Source of the DNA: Klebsiella sp. RIT-PI-d
Lineage (GTDB): Bacteria > Pseudomonadota > Gammaproteobacteria > Enterobacterales > Enterobacteriaceae
Direction: 5' to 3'
Assembly: GCF_001187865.1 (NCBI RefSeq)
Contig: NZ_LGIT01000003.1
Coordinates: forward strand, 124,001-188,000
DNA: 64,000 bases
The stretch's first letter is position 1; each line of letters begins with the position of its first letter. Positions 45,774 to 55,251 of the stretch are shown piece after piece. The notes beneath the pieces are model-generated. The model was not told the origin of the DNA. It searched no databases and was given only the letters and a program-made list of their open reading frames with translations. The position numbers were made by a program, and so were the translations under genes.

Positions 45774-46211
45774 ATGATGATGACCTGGCTACCTGCGGAA
45801 AATATCCAGATTGTCGATTCGGTCAACGACTGGAAACAGGCGATCACGTTATCGGCCCAGCCCTTACTGGCAGCAGGGTCAATCACCGAAGAATATATTC
45901 AGGCCATTTTTAACAGCCATCATGAAATTGGTCCCTACTATGTTTTAGCGCCAGGACTGGCAATGCCACATGCACGCCCTGAACAAGGTGCCATTAAAAA
46001 CGGGCTGTCGCTTTTACATATTAAGAATGGGGTCTCTTTTAATGCGCAAGAGAATGACCCGATTTATGTCGTTATTATGCTGTGTGCGCTTTCGGGCGAT
46101 GAGCACATCAATATGATCACGGCCCTGGCAGAGATTTTTAGTGATGACGCCCGACTTTCAGCCCTGCTGAAAGCAGCATCACTTGAAGAAATTCAACATG
46201 TTATAAACTGA
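45774..46211 (+). CDS. PTS IIA, fructose/mannitol-ascorbate type (UlaC/SgcA-like)
   Basis: A 145-residue cytoplasmic PTS EIIA type-2 domain. The phosphorylated His is in VLAPGLAMPHARPEQGA. It passes phosphate from HPr to the IIB encoded next. Three ATG codons in a row occur at the start (MMM); the first is given. Spacing to IIB is 7 bp. First gene of an IIA-IIB-IIC-epimerase set. Confidence 0.9.
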   Translation: MMMTWLPAENIQIVDSVNDWKQAITLSAQPLLAAGSITEEYIQAIFNSHHEIGPYYVLAPGLAMPHARPEQGAIKNGLSLLHIKNGVSFNAQENDPIYVVIMLCALSGDEHINMITALAEIFSDDARLSALLKAASLEEIQHVIN

Positions 46212-46218
46212 TAGTGAG

Positions 46219-46491
46219 ATGAAGATGAAAAAGATCCTGATTGTTTGCGGCAACGGCTTAGGCAGCAGCTTTATTGTTGAGATGAATGTAAAAAAAATCC
46301 TTAACGAGCTTAATATAGAAGCAGATGTTTCCCATACTGACCTCACATCAGCGAAAAGCGAAACGGCTGATATTATTCTTAGCGCCAATGACATCGCTGA
46401 ACACCTGTCCAGCCATTCTGCGAAGGTATTTGGTTTATCAAATCTGCTGGATAACAATAAAATTAAAGAAATTCTTTCAGAGAATCTTTGA
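46219..46491 (+). CDS. PTS IIB, ascorbate/lactose-fold type (UlaB/SgcB-like)
   Basis: A 90-residue IIB protein. The phospho-Cys is in ILIVCGNGLGSSFIVEMNV, the P-loop-like signature of this family. It takes phosphate from IIA and gives it to the sugar moving through IIC. An alternative ATG at 46225 removes two residues. Confidence 0.9.
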   Translation: MKMKKILIVCGNGLGSSFIVEMNVKKILNELNIEADVSHTDLTSAKSETADIILSANDIAEHLSSHSAKVFGLSNLLDNNKIKEILSENL

Positions 46492-46522
46492 TTAATTATT
46501 TGCGGCCCTACGGAGTCAGCCT

Positions 46523-47785
46523 ATGCTGCAGTTTATAATTCATGATGTGTTGGGTACACCAGCAATTCTGGTCGGTCTTTTTTCCATGATCGGCTTATTA
46601 TTGCAGAAAAAAGCATTCTCCGATGTTATTTCCGGAACCCTTAAGACTATTATGGGTTTTGTGATATTAACATCCGGGGCGGCGATTGTTGCCACAACGT
46701 TAACCACCTTCAGTCAGCTGTTTGAGCAGTCATTCCATATTCAGGGCGTGGTGCCCAATACTGACGCCATGGCGGCGCTCGCGCAGAAAAACTACGGCAC
46801 GGCGACGGCGATGATAATGGTGCTGGGGATGCTGTTTAACATCGTACTGGCCCGCATTACCCCGCTGAAGTACATCTTTCTGACCGGGCACCACACACTG
46901 TATATGTCAGCGATGCTGGCCGTGATCCTCTCCGTCGGCGGTCTGTCGCCGTTCTGGGTAGTGCTGATAGGCGCGGTGATCCTCGGCATTATGATGGTGG
47001 TATCTCCGGCCATTTTACAGCCGTTTACCCGCAAGATTACCGGTACGAATGACCTGGCGCTCGGCCACTTTGGCTCAATCGGCTATCTGCTGGCGGCGCT
47101 GGTAGGAAAAGCTGTCGGTAAAGGTAGCCCCTCAATCGAAGAATTGAAGGTGCCAAAATCGCTAAACTTTCTGCGAGACTCTTCGGTCGCTATTTCACTA
47201 ACGATGATGATCCTGTTTGTGATTCTGGTCTTAGTGGCAGGTAAAACGTTTGTAGAAACCAGCGTCAGCGGCGGTCAGAACTTTATTATCTTCGCGATTA
47301 TCCAGTCGTTAACCTTCGCAGCAGGCGTATGGATAATCCTCGCAGGCGTACGCATGATTATCGCTGAAATTGTTCCGGCTTTTAAAGGCATCGCTGACAA
47401 ACTGGTTAAAGATGCCAAACCGGCGCTGGACTGCCCTACCGTCTTTCCGTTCGCCCCTAACGCGGTCATCGTCGGCTTCCTGTCGAGCTTTGCCGCGGGT
47501 TTGCTGAGTATGTTCCTGTGCCCGTTGTTTGGCTTAAGCGTCATCGTTCCCGGGCTGGTGCCGCACTTCTTCTGCGGCGCGACGGCAGGCGTTTACGGCA
47601 ATATCTGCGGAGGTCGGCGCGGTGCCATCATTGGCGCTTTCGCTCAGGGTCTGCTGATTTCGTTCTTACCGGCTATTTTACTGCCGCTAATGGGGGATTT
47701 GGGCTTTGTCTCCACCACCTTTGGCGATGCGGACTTCGGCGTAGTAGGTATTTTACTTGGCCACGTAGTAGCCCTCTTTAACTAA
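46523..47785 (+). CDS. PTS IIC, ascorbate-type permease (UlaA family)
   Basis: A 420-residue membrane protein with 10-11 hydrophobic segments. The segments ITPLKYIFLTGHHTLYMSA, FAPNAVIVGFLSSFA and the C-terminal GVYGNICGGRRGA are shared with UlaA-type IIC proteins. Relatives carry L-ascorbate, but SgcC and other members serve unknown sugars. The epimerase gene follows 22 bp later. Confidence 0.88.
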   Translation: MLQFIIHDVLGTPAILVGLFSMIGLLLQKKAFSDVISGTLKTIMGFVILTSGAAIVATTLTTFSQLFEQSFHIQGVVPNTDAMAALAQKNYGTATAMIMVLGMLFNIVLARITPLKYIFLTGHHTLYMSAMLAVILSVGGLSPFWVVLIGAVILGIMMVVSPAILQPFTRKITGTNDLALGHFGSIGYLLAALVGKAVGKGSPSIEELKVPKSLNFLRDSSVAISLTMMILFVILVLVAGKTFVETSVSGGQNFIIFAIIQSLTFAAGVWIILAGVRMIIAEIVPAFKGIADKLVKDAKPALDCPTVFPFAPNAVIVGFLSSFAAGLLSMFLCPLFGLSVIVPGLVPHFFCGATAGVYGNICGGRRGAIIGAFAQGLLISFLPAILLPLMGDLGFVSTTFGDADFGVVGILLGHVVALFN

Positions 47786-47807
47786 TTGATCCTTCTGGAG
47801 GTAGAGT

Positions 47808-48485
47808 ATGGCGGCTAAATTTTCGCCCTCATTGATGTGCATGGACTTAACGCAGTTCAGAGAGCAGATTACAGCAATGAACGGTCGGGCCGACTTTTAT
47901 CACGTCGATATTATGGACGGTAGCTATGTAAAAAATATTACGCTGTCGCCGTTCTTTATCGAAAATCTGAAGAAAATTACTGATGTGCCAATTGACGTAC
48001 ATTTGATGGTGAATCACCCGGAAGATATTATTCCAATGTGCATTGATGCCGGGGCCGATATCATTAGTTTCCATCCGGAGACGGCGAATAACAAAATTTT
48101 CCGTCTGCTCAATCAAATTAAAGATGCCGGACGCCGCTGTGGCGTCGTGCTGAACCCGGCAACCCCGGCAGACGCGATTAAAGAGTATGCGCATCTGCTG
48201 GATAAAGTGACGGTAATGTCAGTCGATCCAGGCTATGCCGGACAGAAATTCATCCCGGAATCGCTTAACAAAATCAAACAGTTGATTAAGATGCGTGAAG
48301 AAAATGGTTATCACTACCTGACCGAGATTGACGGCTCCTGTAATGAGAAAACCTTCAACATCATCTCTCAATCCGGTGTTGATGTGTTCATTGTCGGCAC
48401 TTCCGGTCTGTTCTCACTGGCAGAAGACGTCAGCAATGCCTGGGATAAGATGATTGACATTTATCAGCGCGAAGTCGCTGCCTGA
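47808..48485 (+). CDS. Ketose-phosphate 3-epimerase (AlsE/ribulose-phosphate 3-epimerase family)
   Basis: A 225-residue TIM-barrel epimerase. Metal and catalytic residues are in FYHVDIMDG (His, Asp), IDVHLMV (His) and TEIDGSC (Asp). The phosphate is held by SVDPGYAGQKFIPE and VGTSGLF. It is closer to D-allulose-6-phosphate 3-epimerase AlsE (SPSLMCMDL, LSPFF, GSCN) than to Rpe. It would convert the phosphorylated product of one of the flanking PTS permeases into a glycolytic ketose phosphate such as fructose 6-phosphate. The substrate is inferred. Confidence 0.85.
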   Translation: MAAKFSPSLMCMDLTQFREQITAMNGRADFYHVDIMDGSYVKNITLSPFFIENLKKITDVPIDVHLMVNHPEDIIPMCIDAGADIISFHPETANNKIFRLLNQIKDAGRRCGVVLNPATPADAIKEYAHLLDKVTVMSVDPGYAGQKFIPESLNKIKQLIKMREENGYHYLTEIDGSCNEKTFNIISQSGVDVFIVGTSGLFSLAEDVSNAWDKMIDIYQREVAA

Positions 48486-48491
48486 AAATTG

Positions 48492-48590
48492 CAGCGCGCT
48501 CAGTCGAATTAAACGCAGTGCAGGATAAAGAGTCTATTTAACCGGTCTGTCTCTTTGCCTTCGCTGTTAATTTTACGCTTGAGCGCGCTG
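48492..48590. repeat. Spaced inverted repeat between epimerase and second PTS set
   Basis: CAGCGCGCTCA (48492-48502) and TGAGCGCGCTG (48580-48590) are exact 11-nt inverted copies 77 bp apart in a 208-bp gap. They could base-pair in mRNA or be two sites for a regulator. The gap probably also carries a promoter for the second PTS set. Confidence 0.5.
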
Positions 48591-48693
48591 TAACCCTGTT
48601 ATAACTGGCGTTGGTTATGTCGGCTCGCCACGCCTCAAGTAAGCAATTTATGCTGCATTACTCAATTTCCGCCTATATTAACGAAGGTGAGTC

Positions 48694-49158
48694 ATGGATA
48701 TTTCAAATGTACTTAATGTAAAAAACATCAAATTAAACTTGATGGCTAAAAGCAAAGAAGAAGCAGTTGAAGAATTAACGGATTTATTAGTCCAGGACGG
48801 TTCTATTAGTAATAAAGATGATTTCCTCAGAGATGTCTGGCTACGCGAGGCACAAGGCTCAACAGGATTTGAAAATCATATTGCAATCCCGCATGGCAAA
48901 TCCTCAGGCGTGGTCAGGACATCGCTGGCCATTGGACGAACCCAATATGAAATTCCCTGGGAAACCATGGACGGTAGCGATGTTCGCTGCATTATTTTAT
49001 TTGCTGTTTGTTTAGTCGATCAGAATGATGCGCATATTCGTTTATTATCGCACGTTTCAGGTTCACTGGCTGATGAAGATATCATCGCTAAATTATTGCA
49101 AGAAAACGATCCGCAAAAAGTCATTGAACTGTTTAACGCTGAAGGCGCTAACGCTTAA
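48694..49158 (+). CDS. PTS IIA, fructose type
   Basis: A 154-residue EIIA type-2 protein. The active His is in GFENHIAIPHGKSSGV. Weak similarity to the first IIA (45774) is at domain level only, so this is a separate system. It has its own ribosome site (GAAGGTGA) and opens the second PTS set, 55 bp before IIB. Confidence 0.9.
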   Translation: MDISNVLNVKNIKLNLMAKSKEEAVEELTDLLVQDGSISNKDDFLRDVWLREAQGSTGFENHIAIPHGKSSGVVRTSLAIGRTQYEIPWETMDGSDVRCIILFAVCLVDQNDAHIRLLSHVSGSLADEDIIAKLLQENDPQKVIELFNAEGANA

Positions 49159-49213
49159 TCTATTCATTTCCGCTGCCACTATCTGGCAAAAAAATTAAAT
49201 AACAGGAAAAATC

Positions 49214-49525
49214 ATGAACATCGTCGGAATTACTGCCTGTACCGTCGGCATTGCCCACACCTATATCGCACAAAAGAAAATTGAAATAGCCGCAAAGAAA
49301 GCCGGACATAATGTAAAAATTGAAACTCAGGGGACTATCGGTATTGAGAACGCATTAACCGCCGAGGAAATTGCCCAGGCCGATATCGTTTTATTAGCCG
49401 CTGATGTCAACGTTTCCGGAGAAGAACGATTTGCCGGGAAAAAAGTCGTCAGGGTTCCTACCGAAATGGCGGTTAAATCCCCTAATAAGCTCATTGAGAA
49501 GCTGAGCGAATTGGTCAATTCATAA
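49214..49525 (+). CDS. PTS IIB, fructose type
   Basis: A 103-residue IIB-fructose domain. The phospho-Cys is in GITACTVGIAHTYIAQ; most family members have CPTGIAHTYMA, so the two residues after Cys (TV for PT) are a variant. It is encoded as a free-standing protein like FrvB/FrwB-type IIB, and is followed by IIC after 43 bp. Confidence 0.9.
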   Translation: MNIVGITACTVGIAHTYIAQKKIEIAAKKAGHNVKIETQGTIGIENALTAEEIAQADIVLLAADVNVSGEERFAGKKVVRVPTEMAVKSPNKLIEKLSELVNS

Positions 49526-49568
49526 CTTTTATCTGTGCGTATCCTGTATAAAGTGAAGGGCGTAACGT

Positions 49569-50675
49569 ATGAATATGAAAGAAGTATGGAAAGCCGCGAA
49601 CCCTAAAGGGCATCTGTTAACGGCTATTTCATTCCTGATCCCGGTTGTTTGCGGTGCCGGGTTTATCATTGCTATCGGTTTGGCGGCTGGCGGTACGGTA
49701 CTGGATACCCTGGTGCCGGGGCAGTTTGATGTGTGGCAGGCCCTGGCAACGATGGGGGCTAAAGCTCTAGGCCTTTTGCCTGTAGTGATTGCCATCGGAA
49801 TTTCCGGCTCGATCGCGGGCAAGCCTGGTATTGCGCCCGGTTTTGTTACCGGTCTGGCCGCGAATGCCATTGGGGCAGGTTTCATCGGCGGCATGATCGG
49901 GGGCTATATTTCCGGGTATATCGCGCTGGCCATAATAAAAAATGTCAGAGTTCCGGCCTGGGCCAGGGGCCTGATGCCAACATTAATTGTGCCCTTTTTT
50001 GCCTCTATCATCAGCGCCCTGATTATGGTCTATATCGTGGGTAAACCTATTGGCGTGTTTACAGAAGTCCTGACATCTTTCCTGAGAAATATGGGGACCT
50101 CATCTAACCTGGTATTAGGCGCTGTTATTGGCGCGCTGTGTATCATTGACTTCGGCGGGCCGATCAATAAAACGTGCTTTGCATTTGTCTTAACACTTCA
50201 GGCCCAGGGCATAAATGAGCCAATTACTGCATTACAGTTGGTAAATACTGCAACGCCTGTCGGTTTTGGCCTTGCCTTTTTTATCGCCAAACTTCTTCGC
50301 AAGAATATTTATAATAACGAAGAAATTGAAATGTTAAAATCAGCGGTACCCATGGGCGTGGTAAATATCGTTGAAGGATCTATTCCAATAGTGATGAATG
50401 ATATTGTTCGCGGTATTACTGCTGCTGCCATTGGCGGCGCGTGCGGTGGCGCGATCACCATGGTCTATGGTGCCGATGCAACTGTGCCATTTGGTGGCAT
50501 TTTTATGCTCCCAACTATGTCAAACCCTATGGCGGGCATTATGGCATTGCTGGTTAATATACTGGTTACGGCCACGGTTTATGCCGTCATCAAAAAAGAT
50601 GTGCCACGCGATGTTATTATCAATAACGATCATGAAGAGGAAGAACTTAACATGGATGATATTAAAATCAGTTAA
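49569..50675 (+). CDS. PTS IIC, fructose type
   Basis: A 368-residue IIC membrane protein with 8-10 hydrophobic segments; LLTAISFLIPVVCGAGFIIA opens it, and DFGGPINKTCFAF plus the NIVEGSIPI segment are IIC-fructose signatures. Together with the preceding IIA and IIB it makes a complete permease. Last gene of the plus-strand locus. Substrate unknown; a ketohexose is plausible given the epimerase. Confidence 0.9.
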   Translation: MNMKEVWKAANPKGHLLTAISFLIPVVCGAGFIIAIGLAAGGTVLDTLVPGQFDVWQALATMGAKALGLLPVVIAIGISGSIAGKPGIAPGFVTGLAANAIGAGFIGGMIGGYISGYIALAIIKNVRVPAWARGLMPTLIVPFFASIISALIMVYIVGKPIGVFTEVLTSFLRNMGTSSNLVLGAVIGALCIIDFGGPINKTCFAFVLTLQAQGINEPITALQLVNTATPVGFGLAFFIAKLLRKNIYNNEEIEMLKSAVPMGVVNIVEGSIPIVMNDIVRGITAAAIGGACGGAITMVYGADATVPFGGIFMLPTMSNPMAGIMALLVNILVTATVYAVIKKDVPRDVIINNDHEEEELNMDDIKIS

Positions 50676-50721
50676 GTGCTTTCCATCATGCTATCTCCAG
50701 TAGATAAATACGTTACGGCAT

Positions 50722-50747
50722 ACGCCTCCCGGATGGCCGGGAGGCGT
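50722..50747. terminator. Bidirectional hairpin between PTS IIC and gadC
   Basis: A perfect 11-bp inverted repeat ACGCCTCCCGG/CCGGGAGGCGT with a 4-nt loop lies between the convergent stop codons. There is no T-tract, so it is REP-like or a factor-aided terminator. Confidence 0.65.
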
Positions 50748-50756
50748 GCTGTAGGG

Positions 50757-52295
50757 CTAGCTTAGTTTTTTACCATTCACGATCACATGGTGGGTCTCAG
50801 CTCCCCGCGGATGGATACAGAAATGGCCCACCGGAGCAGACTCCACGGTCAGCGGCTTCAGTTTCAGACAGGTCGCTTTTTGCCGTTTATCATGCAGACC
50901 GTAGATGATAAAAGGAATCGACAACACCACCAGGAAGGAGACCACCAGTAATCCTGAATAGATCTCATTCGCCTCACCGCCAGGCAGCCCGACAGGTGGG
51001 AAGAAAGAAACGACAAAGGCCAGCGCGGAGGTCAGCAGCCCTACTACAGCTACCGTAATTTTCACCGCATTTCCCCCCGGAATATTAAAGGTGCGGCGCT
51101 TTTCCGGCTGCTTACGCACCAGCTGGATGTACCCGGTGAAAAGCATAAAGTAGCTGCAAAGGTAAATCACCACGGTGAGCGCCAGGGCGATCAGGAATGA
51201 CATGTTATTCCCGCCCCCTGTATTGGTCAGCACGATCAGCGCTATAGACGTGATCACCAGTTGGGAAATTACCAGCACTACCGGTACGCCGTTTTTGTTC
51301 ATCTTCGCGAAACGGGCAGAGAGAATACCTTTCTGCGCGGTCACCAGCATGCCGCGAGATGGCCCAACGATCCACGCAGAAATCTCTGCCAGTACGCCAA
51401 GGAGCAACAGCGCGGCGATGATGCGCACCGCCCAGCCTAAGCCGGTTCCCAGATGGTTTATTAACACCGTAAAGGTCTGCATCACGCCTGCCGACAGGTT
51501 GATTTGCGCTACCGGGATAACGGCTGCAATCGAAAGCCCTCCCACCGAGCTGAGAGCAATCGCCGCCACCATCAGCAGCAGCATCGCCAGGGGATAATCA
51601 CGGCCCGGGTTTTTCATCTCGTTAACGTGGGTAGCTGATGCTTCCACCCCCATGTAACTGAGGATAAAGGCTACGGAAACTACCAGGGTACCTATCTGGG
51701 TGAAATCCGGGAAGAAGGTCGCCGCATCCATTTTAATGGCTACTGTGCCACCCATATGCAGATAGCAGATGGCAAGGATCACCAGAATTGCCGCCGGTAA
51801 TAAGATCCCGGCGAAGAAACCGACTTTAGCGATACGCGCAGTATATTTCGTGCCGCCAAACTGGGTAAACGCCAGCCCCCATAAGATCACTAATCCGGCC
51901 ACCGTTTTGACCAGCGGATCGTGGTTCAACGCCGGCCATTGCAAAATATAGGAGAGCGCGCCCAGCACAAAATAGAGCATGGGAATAAAACCAATCGCTA
52001 TTTGCAAATACCCGAACGAAATGGCGGCAAATCCCCATTTTTCCCCCAGCGTCTTCGACACCCAGGTAAATACCCCACCTTCCTGCCAGCCTTCGACGGT
52101 GGCCATTTCGGCCGCGCACAAACCTACTGGAATAAACCAGAGCAGTCCGCCTAACAGCAAGAAAAATATGAGTGAAAAGCCGGAGGTGGCAAAAGTCGGA
52201 TATTCATAAACGGCCATCACCATTGAGGCTGTAATGGCAAAAAAACCAAAAAGTGTTAATTGCTTTGGCGCGGCGCTGGCCTGTGAGCTCGCCAT
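50757..52295 (-). CDS. gadC: Glutamate:GABA antiporter GadC
   Basis: GadC exchanges external glutamate for internal GABA across the inner membrane and is essential for glutamate-dependent acid resistance. It has 512 residues (E. coli 511) with 12 membrane segments of the APC fold. The C-terminal segment, carrying [19 protein letters not shown], matches the C-plug that closes the channel at neutral pH, including the GHF-x2-HPR core. It is 78 bp downstream of gadB, on the same strand. Confidence 0.95.
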   Translation of the reverse strand: MASSQASAAPKQLTLFGFFAITASMVMAVYEYPTFATSGFSLIFFLLLGGLLWFIPVGLCAAEMATVEGWQEGGVFTWVSKTLGEKWGFAAISFGYLQIAIGFIPMLYFVLGALSYILQWPALNHDPLVKTVAGLVILWGLAFTQFGGTKYTARIAKVGFFAGILLPAAILVILAICYLHMGGTVAIKMDAATFFPDFTQIGTLVVSVAFILSYMGVEASATHVNEMKNPGRDYPLAMLLLMVAAIALSSVGGLSIAAVIPVAQINLSAGVMQTFTVLINHLGTGLGWAVRIIAALLLLGVLAEISAWIVGPSRGMLVTAQKGILSARFAKMNKNGVPVVLVISQLVITSIALIVLTNTGGGNNMSFLIALALTVVIYLCSYFMLFTGYIQLVRKQPEKRRTFNIPGGNAVKITVAVVGLLTSALAFVVSFFPPVGLPGGEANEIYSGLLVVSFLVVLSIPFIIYGLHDKRQKATCLKLKPLTVESAPVGHFCIHPRGAETHHVIVNGKKLS

Positions 52296-52373
52296 AATAG
52301 TCTCCTGAAGAAAGTATGTTCTTCTTAGTAAATTATTCGTTCAGATGACGGGGCGGACGCCCCGTCGTTAATA

Positions 52374-53771
52374 TCAGGCGTGGTTAAAACCGCTGGCTTC
52401 CGCTTCGGTCAGGGAATGAGTCACGGGGTGCTGGTTAAAGTAATCAAGCGCACGCTTAATGTCGTTGAGCAGCAGACAGGCCAGGTCATAGCTTACGCCG
52501 TGACGCACCAGAATACGCTGAATGACTAAATCTTCGCGATGCGCGGGCATTGAATACGCAGGGACCTGCCAGCCGCGTGAGCGCAGCCTGTCGGCCAGAT
52601 CGTAGAGGGTATACCCACCAATATTACCGTCCTTTTTCAACGTCCAGGCCAGGGCCGGAATGCCTTTATGGCTATCGCCGTCAAACAGGATCTCGAACGG
52701 ACCAAGCTTGCCGATCTCAGTGGCCAGGAACTGCGCCGTGTTATAGCAGGCCTGGTGTATTTTGGTGTATCCCTCGCGGCCCAGACGCAAAAAGTTGTAG
52801 TACTGCGCAACAATCTGGCCGCCAGGACGTGAAAAGTTAAGGGCGAAGGTAGGCATGTTGCCGCCCAGATAGTTCACATTGAAAATCAGCTCTTGCGGCA
52901 GGTCTGCCGCTTCGCGCCAGATAACCCACCCTGCGCCAAGAGGGGCGAGGCCAAACTTATGGCCCGAGGCGTTAATAGATTTCACGCGCGGTAAACGGAA
53001 ATCCCACTCCAGCTCCGGGGCGCAGAACGGTGCCAGAAATCCTCCGCTTGCGCCGTCAATATGCATTGGAATATCCAGTCCGGTTTCCTGTTGCAATTTG
53101 TCCAGCGCATCGCTGACTGCTTTAACCGGCTCGTACTGGCAGGTAAAGGTCACACCGAGGGTTGGCATCACACCAATGGTGTTTTCATCCACGCGCTTAA
53201 GCACCTCTTCCGGGCTCATGATCAGACGATCGCCTTCCAGCGGAATCTCGCGCAGTTCTACATCAAAATAACGGGCAAACTTGTGCCAGCAGATCTGTAC
53301 CGGTCCACATACCAGATTAGGTTTGTCCGTCGCCAGCCCCTGCATCGCACGTTTTTTTCGCCATTGCCATTTCAGTGCCAGTCCGCCCAGCATGGCAGCT
53401 TCGGAGGAGCCAATTGTCGAACAGCCGAGGGTCGTTTCCGGGGATGGGGAATGCCAGAGATCGGCAAGCATTCTGACGCAGCGAGCTTCAATTTCGGCAG
53501 TCTGCGGATACTCATCTTTATCAATCATGTTTTTTTCGATGGAGAGATCCATTAATTCCCTGATCTCATCATCCACCCAGGTCTGACAAAAAGTCGCCAG
53601 GTTTTGCCGGGAATTACCGTCAAGCATTAATTCATCGCGAATAGCATTGAAGACATTTCGGGCGTTGCGCTCATTTTCAGGAAATACTGAGGCGGGCAAC
53701 GAGTTCGCTAAATCAACGGAAGCGTAGACATCGTCATTTTCATTATAATACGTAGAAACACTCTTATTCAT
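52374..53771 (-). CDS. gadB: Glutamate decarboxylase GadB-like
   Basis: A PLP enzyme that decarboxylates glutamate to GABA, consuming a proton. It has 465 residues. The PLP Lys is in [13 protein letters not shown], preceded by the substrate/cofactor segment [14 protein letters not shown]. The C-terminus GFNHA keeps the penultimate His that in E. coli (His465) blocks the active site at neutral pH. By eye the sequence is clearly diverged from E. coli GadA/GadB, most in the first 40 residues and in several loops. It is upstream of gadC. Confidence 0.94.
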   Translation of the reverse strand: MNKSVSTYYNENDDVYASVDLANSLPASVFPENERNARNVFNAIRDELMLDGNSRQNLATFCQTWVDDEIRELMDLSIEKNMIDKDEYPQTAEIEARCVRMLADLWHSPSPETTLGCSTIGSSEAAMLGGLALKWQWRKKRAMQGLATDKPNLVCGPVQICWHKFARYFDVELREIPLEGDRLIMSPEEVLKRVDENTIGVMPTLGVTFTCQYEPVKAVSDALDKLQQETGLDIPMHIDGASGGFLAPFCAPELEWDFRLPRVKSINASGHKFGLAPLGAGWVIWREAADLPQELIFNVNYLGGNMPTFALNFSRPGGQIVAQYYNFLRLGREGYTKIHQACYNTAQFLATEIGKLGPFEILFDGDSHKGIPALAWTLKKDGNIGGYTLYDLADRLRSRGWQVPAYSMPAHREDLVIQRILVRHGVSYDLACLLLNDIKRALDYFNQHPVTHSLTEAEASGFNHA

Positions 53772-54428
53772 AAACGTAGCCTTAGATGCTGATGAGAGGT
53801 TATTTTGGTGCTACTCGCGCCCACAATAAAATAAAACAGACGTCGCTCAACACCGGGATAAATTGAAACTCGACAGCGATCTTAGCCAGAAGGAACCAGC
53901 AATGATATGAGACAGGATGATGATTGCTGTATGCCATGGACTACGGGCGTAGGATTTATTAATGTTTATCCTTCATGGAATATATTTTTAGCTCAGATAT
54001 AATACTTATTGCACAGGACACCATTACCTGTAAATAACCAACGTGGTTATTGATCTGTTCTCACGCAAAATTATTGCCGGGCCACTGCACTTCCGGATAG
54101 CAAAGGACATTATCCGGGTATTCAAATACCACAGACAGAATACGAGAATGACTATTCTCAATGCTCCGGAAGTGTCTGGCTCATCAGTGGTGATTTATAG
54201 TGAAAAATTGCGCGGCTGATTTATTCACCTGATGATGGCGTATCTGAAACAGGAATATCCCGCGCCAATCAAAGGTAGTTGCACTGTGCCTATTTTTCTC
54301 ATTGCGTCCTGTCTCTGATACAAAATGATTAATGAATACTCTTCATAGTCTCTATCCTTCCCGCTGTGATTATTAATAAGCACAAACTCGTTAACATATC
54401 CTTCTCTCCTCATGCTTAACGGATCATC
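53772..54428. other. Gene-free stretch upstream of gadB
   Basis: These 657 bp hold no convincing gene. The left part must contain the gadB promoter. An AT-rich stretch at about 53950-54020 and several short broken frames suggest decayed DNA, for example a plus-strand frame reading APEVSGSSVVIYSEKLRG then a stop, with LMMAYLKQEYPAP in the same frame behind it. I could not identify the ancestor. Confidence 0.5.
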
Positions 54429-55051
54429 ATGCTTAATCAACAGGCACGTACACAGTCAGCTACAAAAATCGGTCTCTCATTTCAACTCATTCTGAGCGCC
54501 CTGATGGCTGTCACCTCTTTATCAACCGATATTCATCTGACCGCTATGCCCATGATGGACAACGATTTGCAGGGAGATGCAGAGCTGACAATCACAGGGT
54601 TCCTTATCGGCTTTTGCATCGCACAACTGTTATGGGGACCGATTAGCGCTCGTTATGGGCGTTGGATGCCTGTACCGGCCGGATGCTGGCTCGAGCAATG
54701 ATCCGCGACTTGTTTAGCCGTACTCGTGCAGCACACATGCTTTCGACACTGATGATCATCATGGCCATCGCGCCGATTGCCGGGCCCCTGATCGGCGGGC
54801 AGATGATTAAAGTCACCTCGTGGCATGCCATTTTCTGGCTGCTGGCGATTATCGGAATATTAATGCTGATGTCTTTATTCTGGTTACCCGAAACATTACC
54901 TGCTGAAAAACGCTCGCAATCCTCCGCAACCAGAGGCTTTCAAAACTACTTTGCCTTACTAACTAACGTTAAATACATGCGGTTTACGTTGAGCCTGACC
55001 CTGGGGAGTGCCATTGCGTTCAACAGGCTAACAGAATGCTATAACTGCTGA
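54429..55051 (+). pseudogene. Broken Bcr/CflA-type drug:H+ antiporter
   Basis: The first part (54429-54701) reads as an MFS drug exporter N-terminus, ending FCIAQLLWGPISARYGR before running into a short out-of-frame tail. The family continues in another frame from about 54662 (CTGRMLARAMIRDLFSRTRA, then IAPIAGPLIGGQMI and FWLPETLP). About 50-60 residues between RYGR and the ARAMIRD motif are missing, and the frame is shifted. The protein then stops at 55051 after LTLGSAIAF, roughly halfway through the expected 400 residues. Internal deletion plus C-terminal truncation means no functional transporter. Confidence 0.85.
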
Positions 55052-55098
55052 TTTATCAATGGGAAATTGAGTTTGCCAGACGTCAGGAGGCTTGAGAC

Positions 55099-55172
55099 TG
55101 GAGCGGGCGAAGGGAATCGAACCCTCGTATAGAGCTTGGGAAGCTCTCGTTCTACCATTGAACTACGCCCGC
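55099..55172 (-). tRNA. glyU: tRNA-Gly (anticodon CCC)
   Basis: A 74-nt tRNA including encoded CCA. The acceptor stem is GCGGGCG/CGCCCGC, the D-arm starts TAGTTCAATGGTAGA, the anticodon loop is CTTCCCAAG giving CCC and the T-arm is GAGGGTTCGATTCCCTTC. It sits next to actS as in E. coli, where this is glyU. Its 3' end faces insert 2. Confidence 0.97.
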
Positions 55173-55251
55173 GTTGAGGTGCGTGAAGCATTATAAACTT
55201 TACGCACCATCTGACAAGGGACCCGCGCGCTGACTGGCGATTAATTCGCCG

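Noticed and set aside
53950..53990. GTAGGATTTATTAATGTTTA resembling the GadE box TTAGGATTTTGTTATTTAAA
   Set aside because: Only about two thirds of bases match and it is on the strand opposite to gadB orientation, so it is too weak to call.
54225..54440. A 71-codon minus-strand frame upstream of the broken transporter
   Set aside because: No recognisable motif, no ribosome site and unusual composition; it lies in the gene-free, decayed stretch.
55099..55172. tRNA-Gly as attachment site of an integrated island
   Set aside because: I found no second copy of the tRNA 3' end and no integrase gene in the window; xerD is the housekeeping recombinase.
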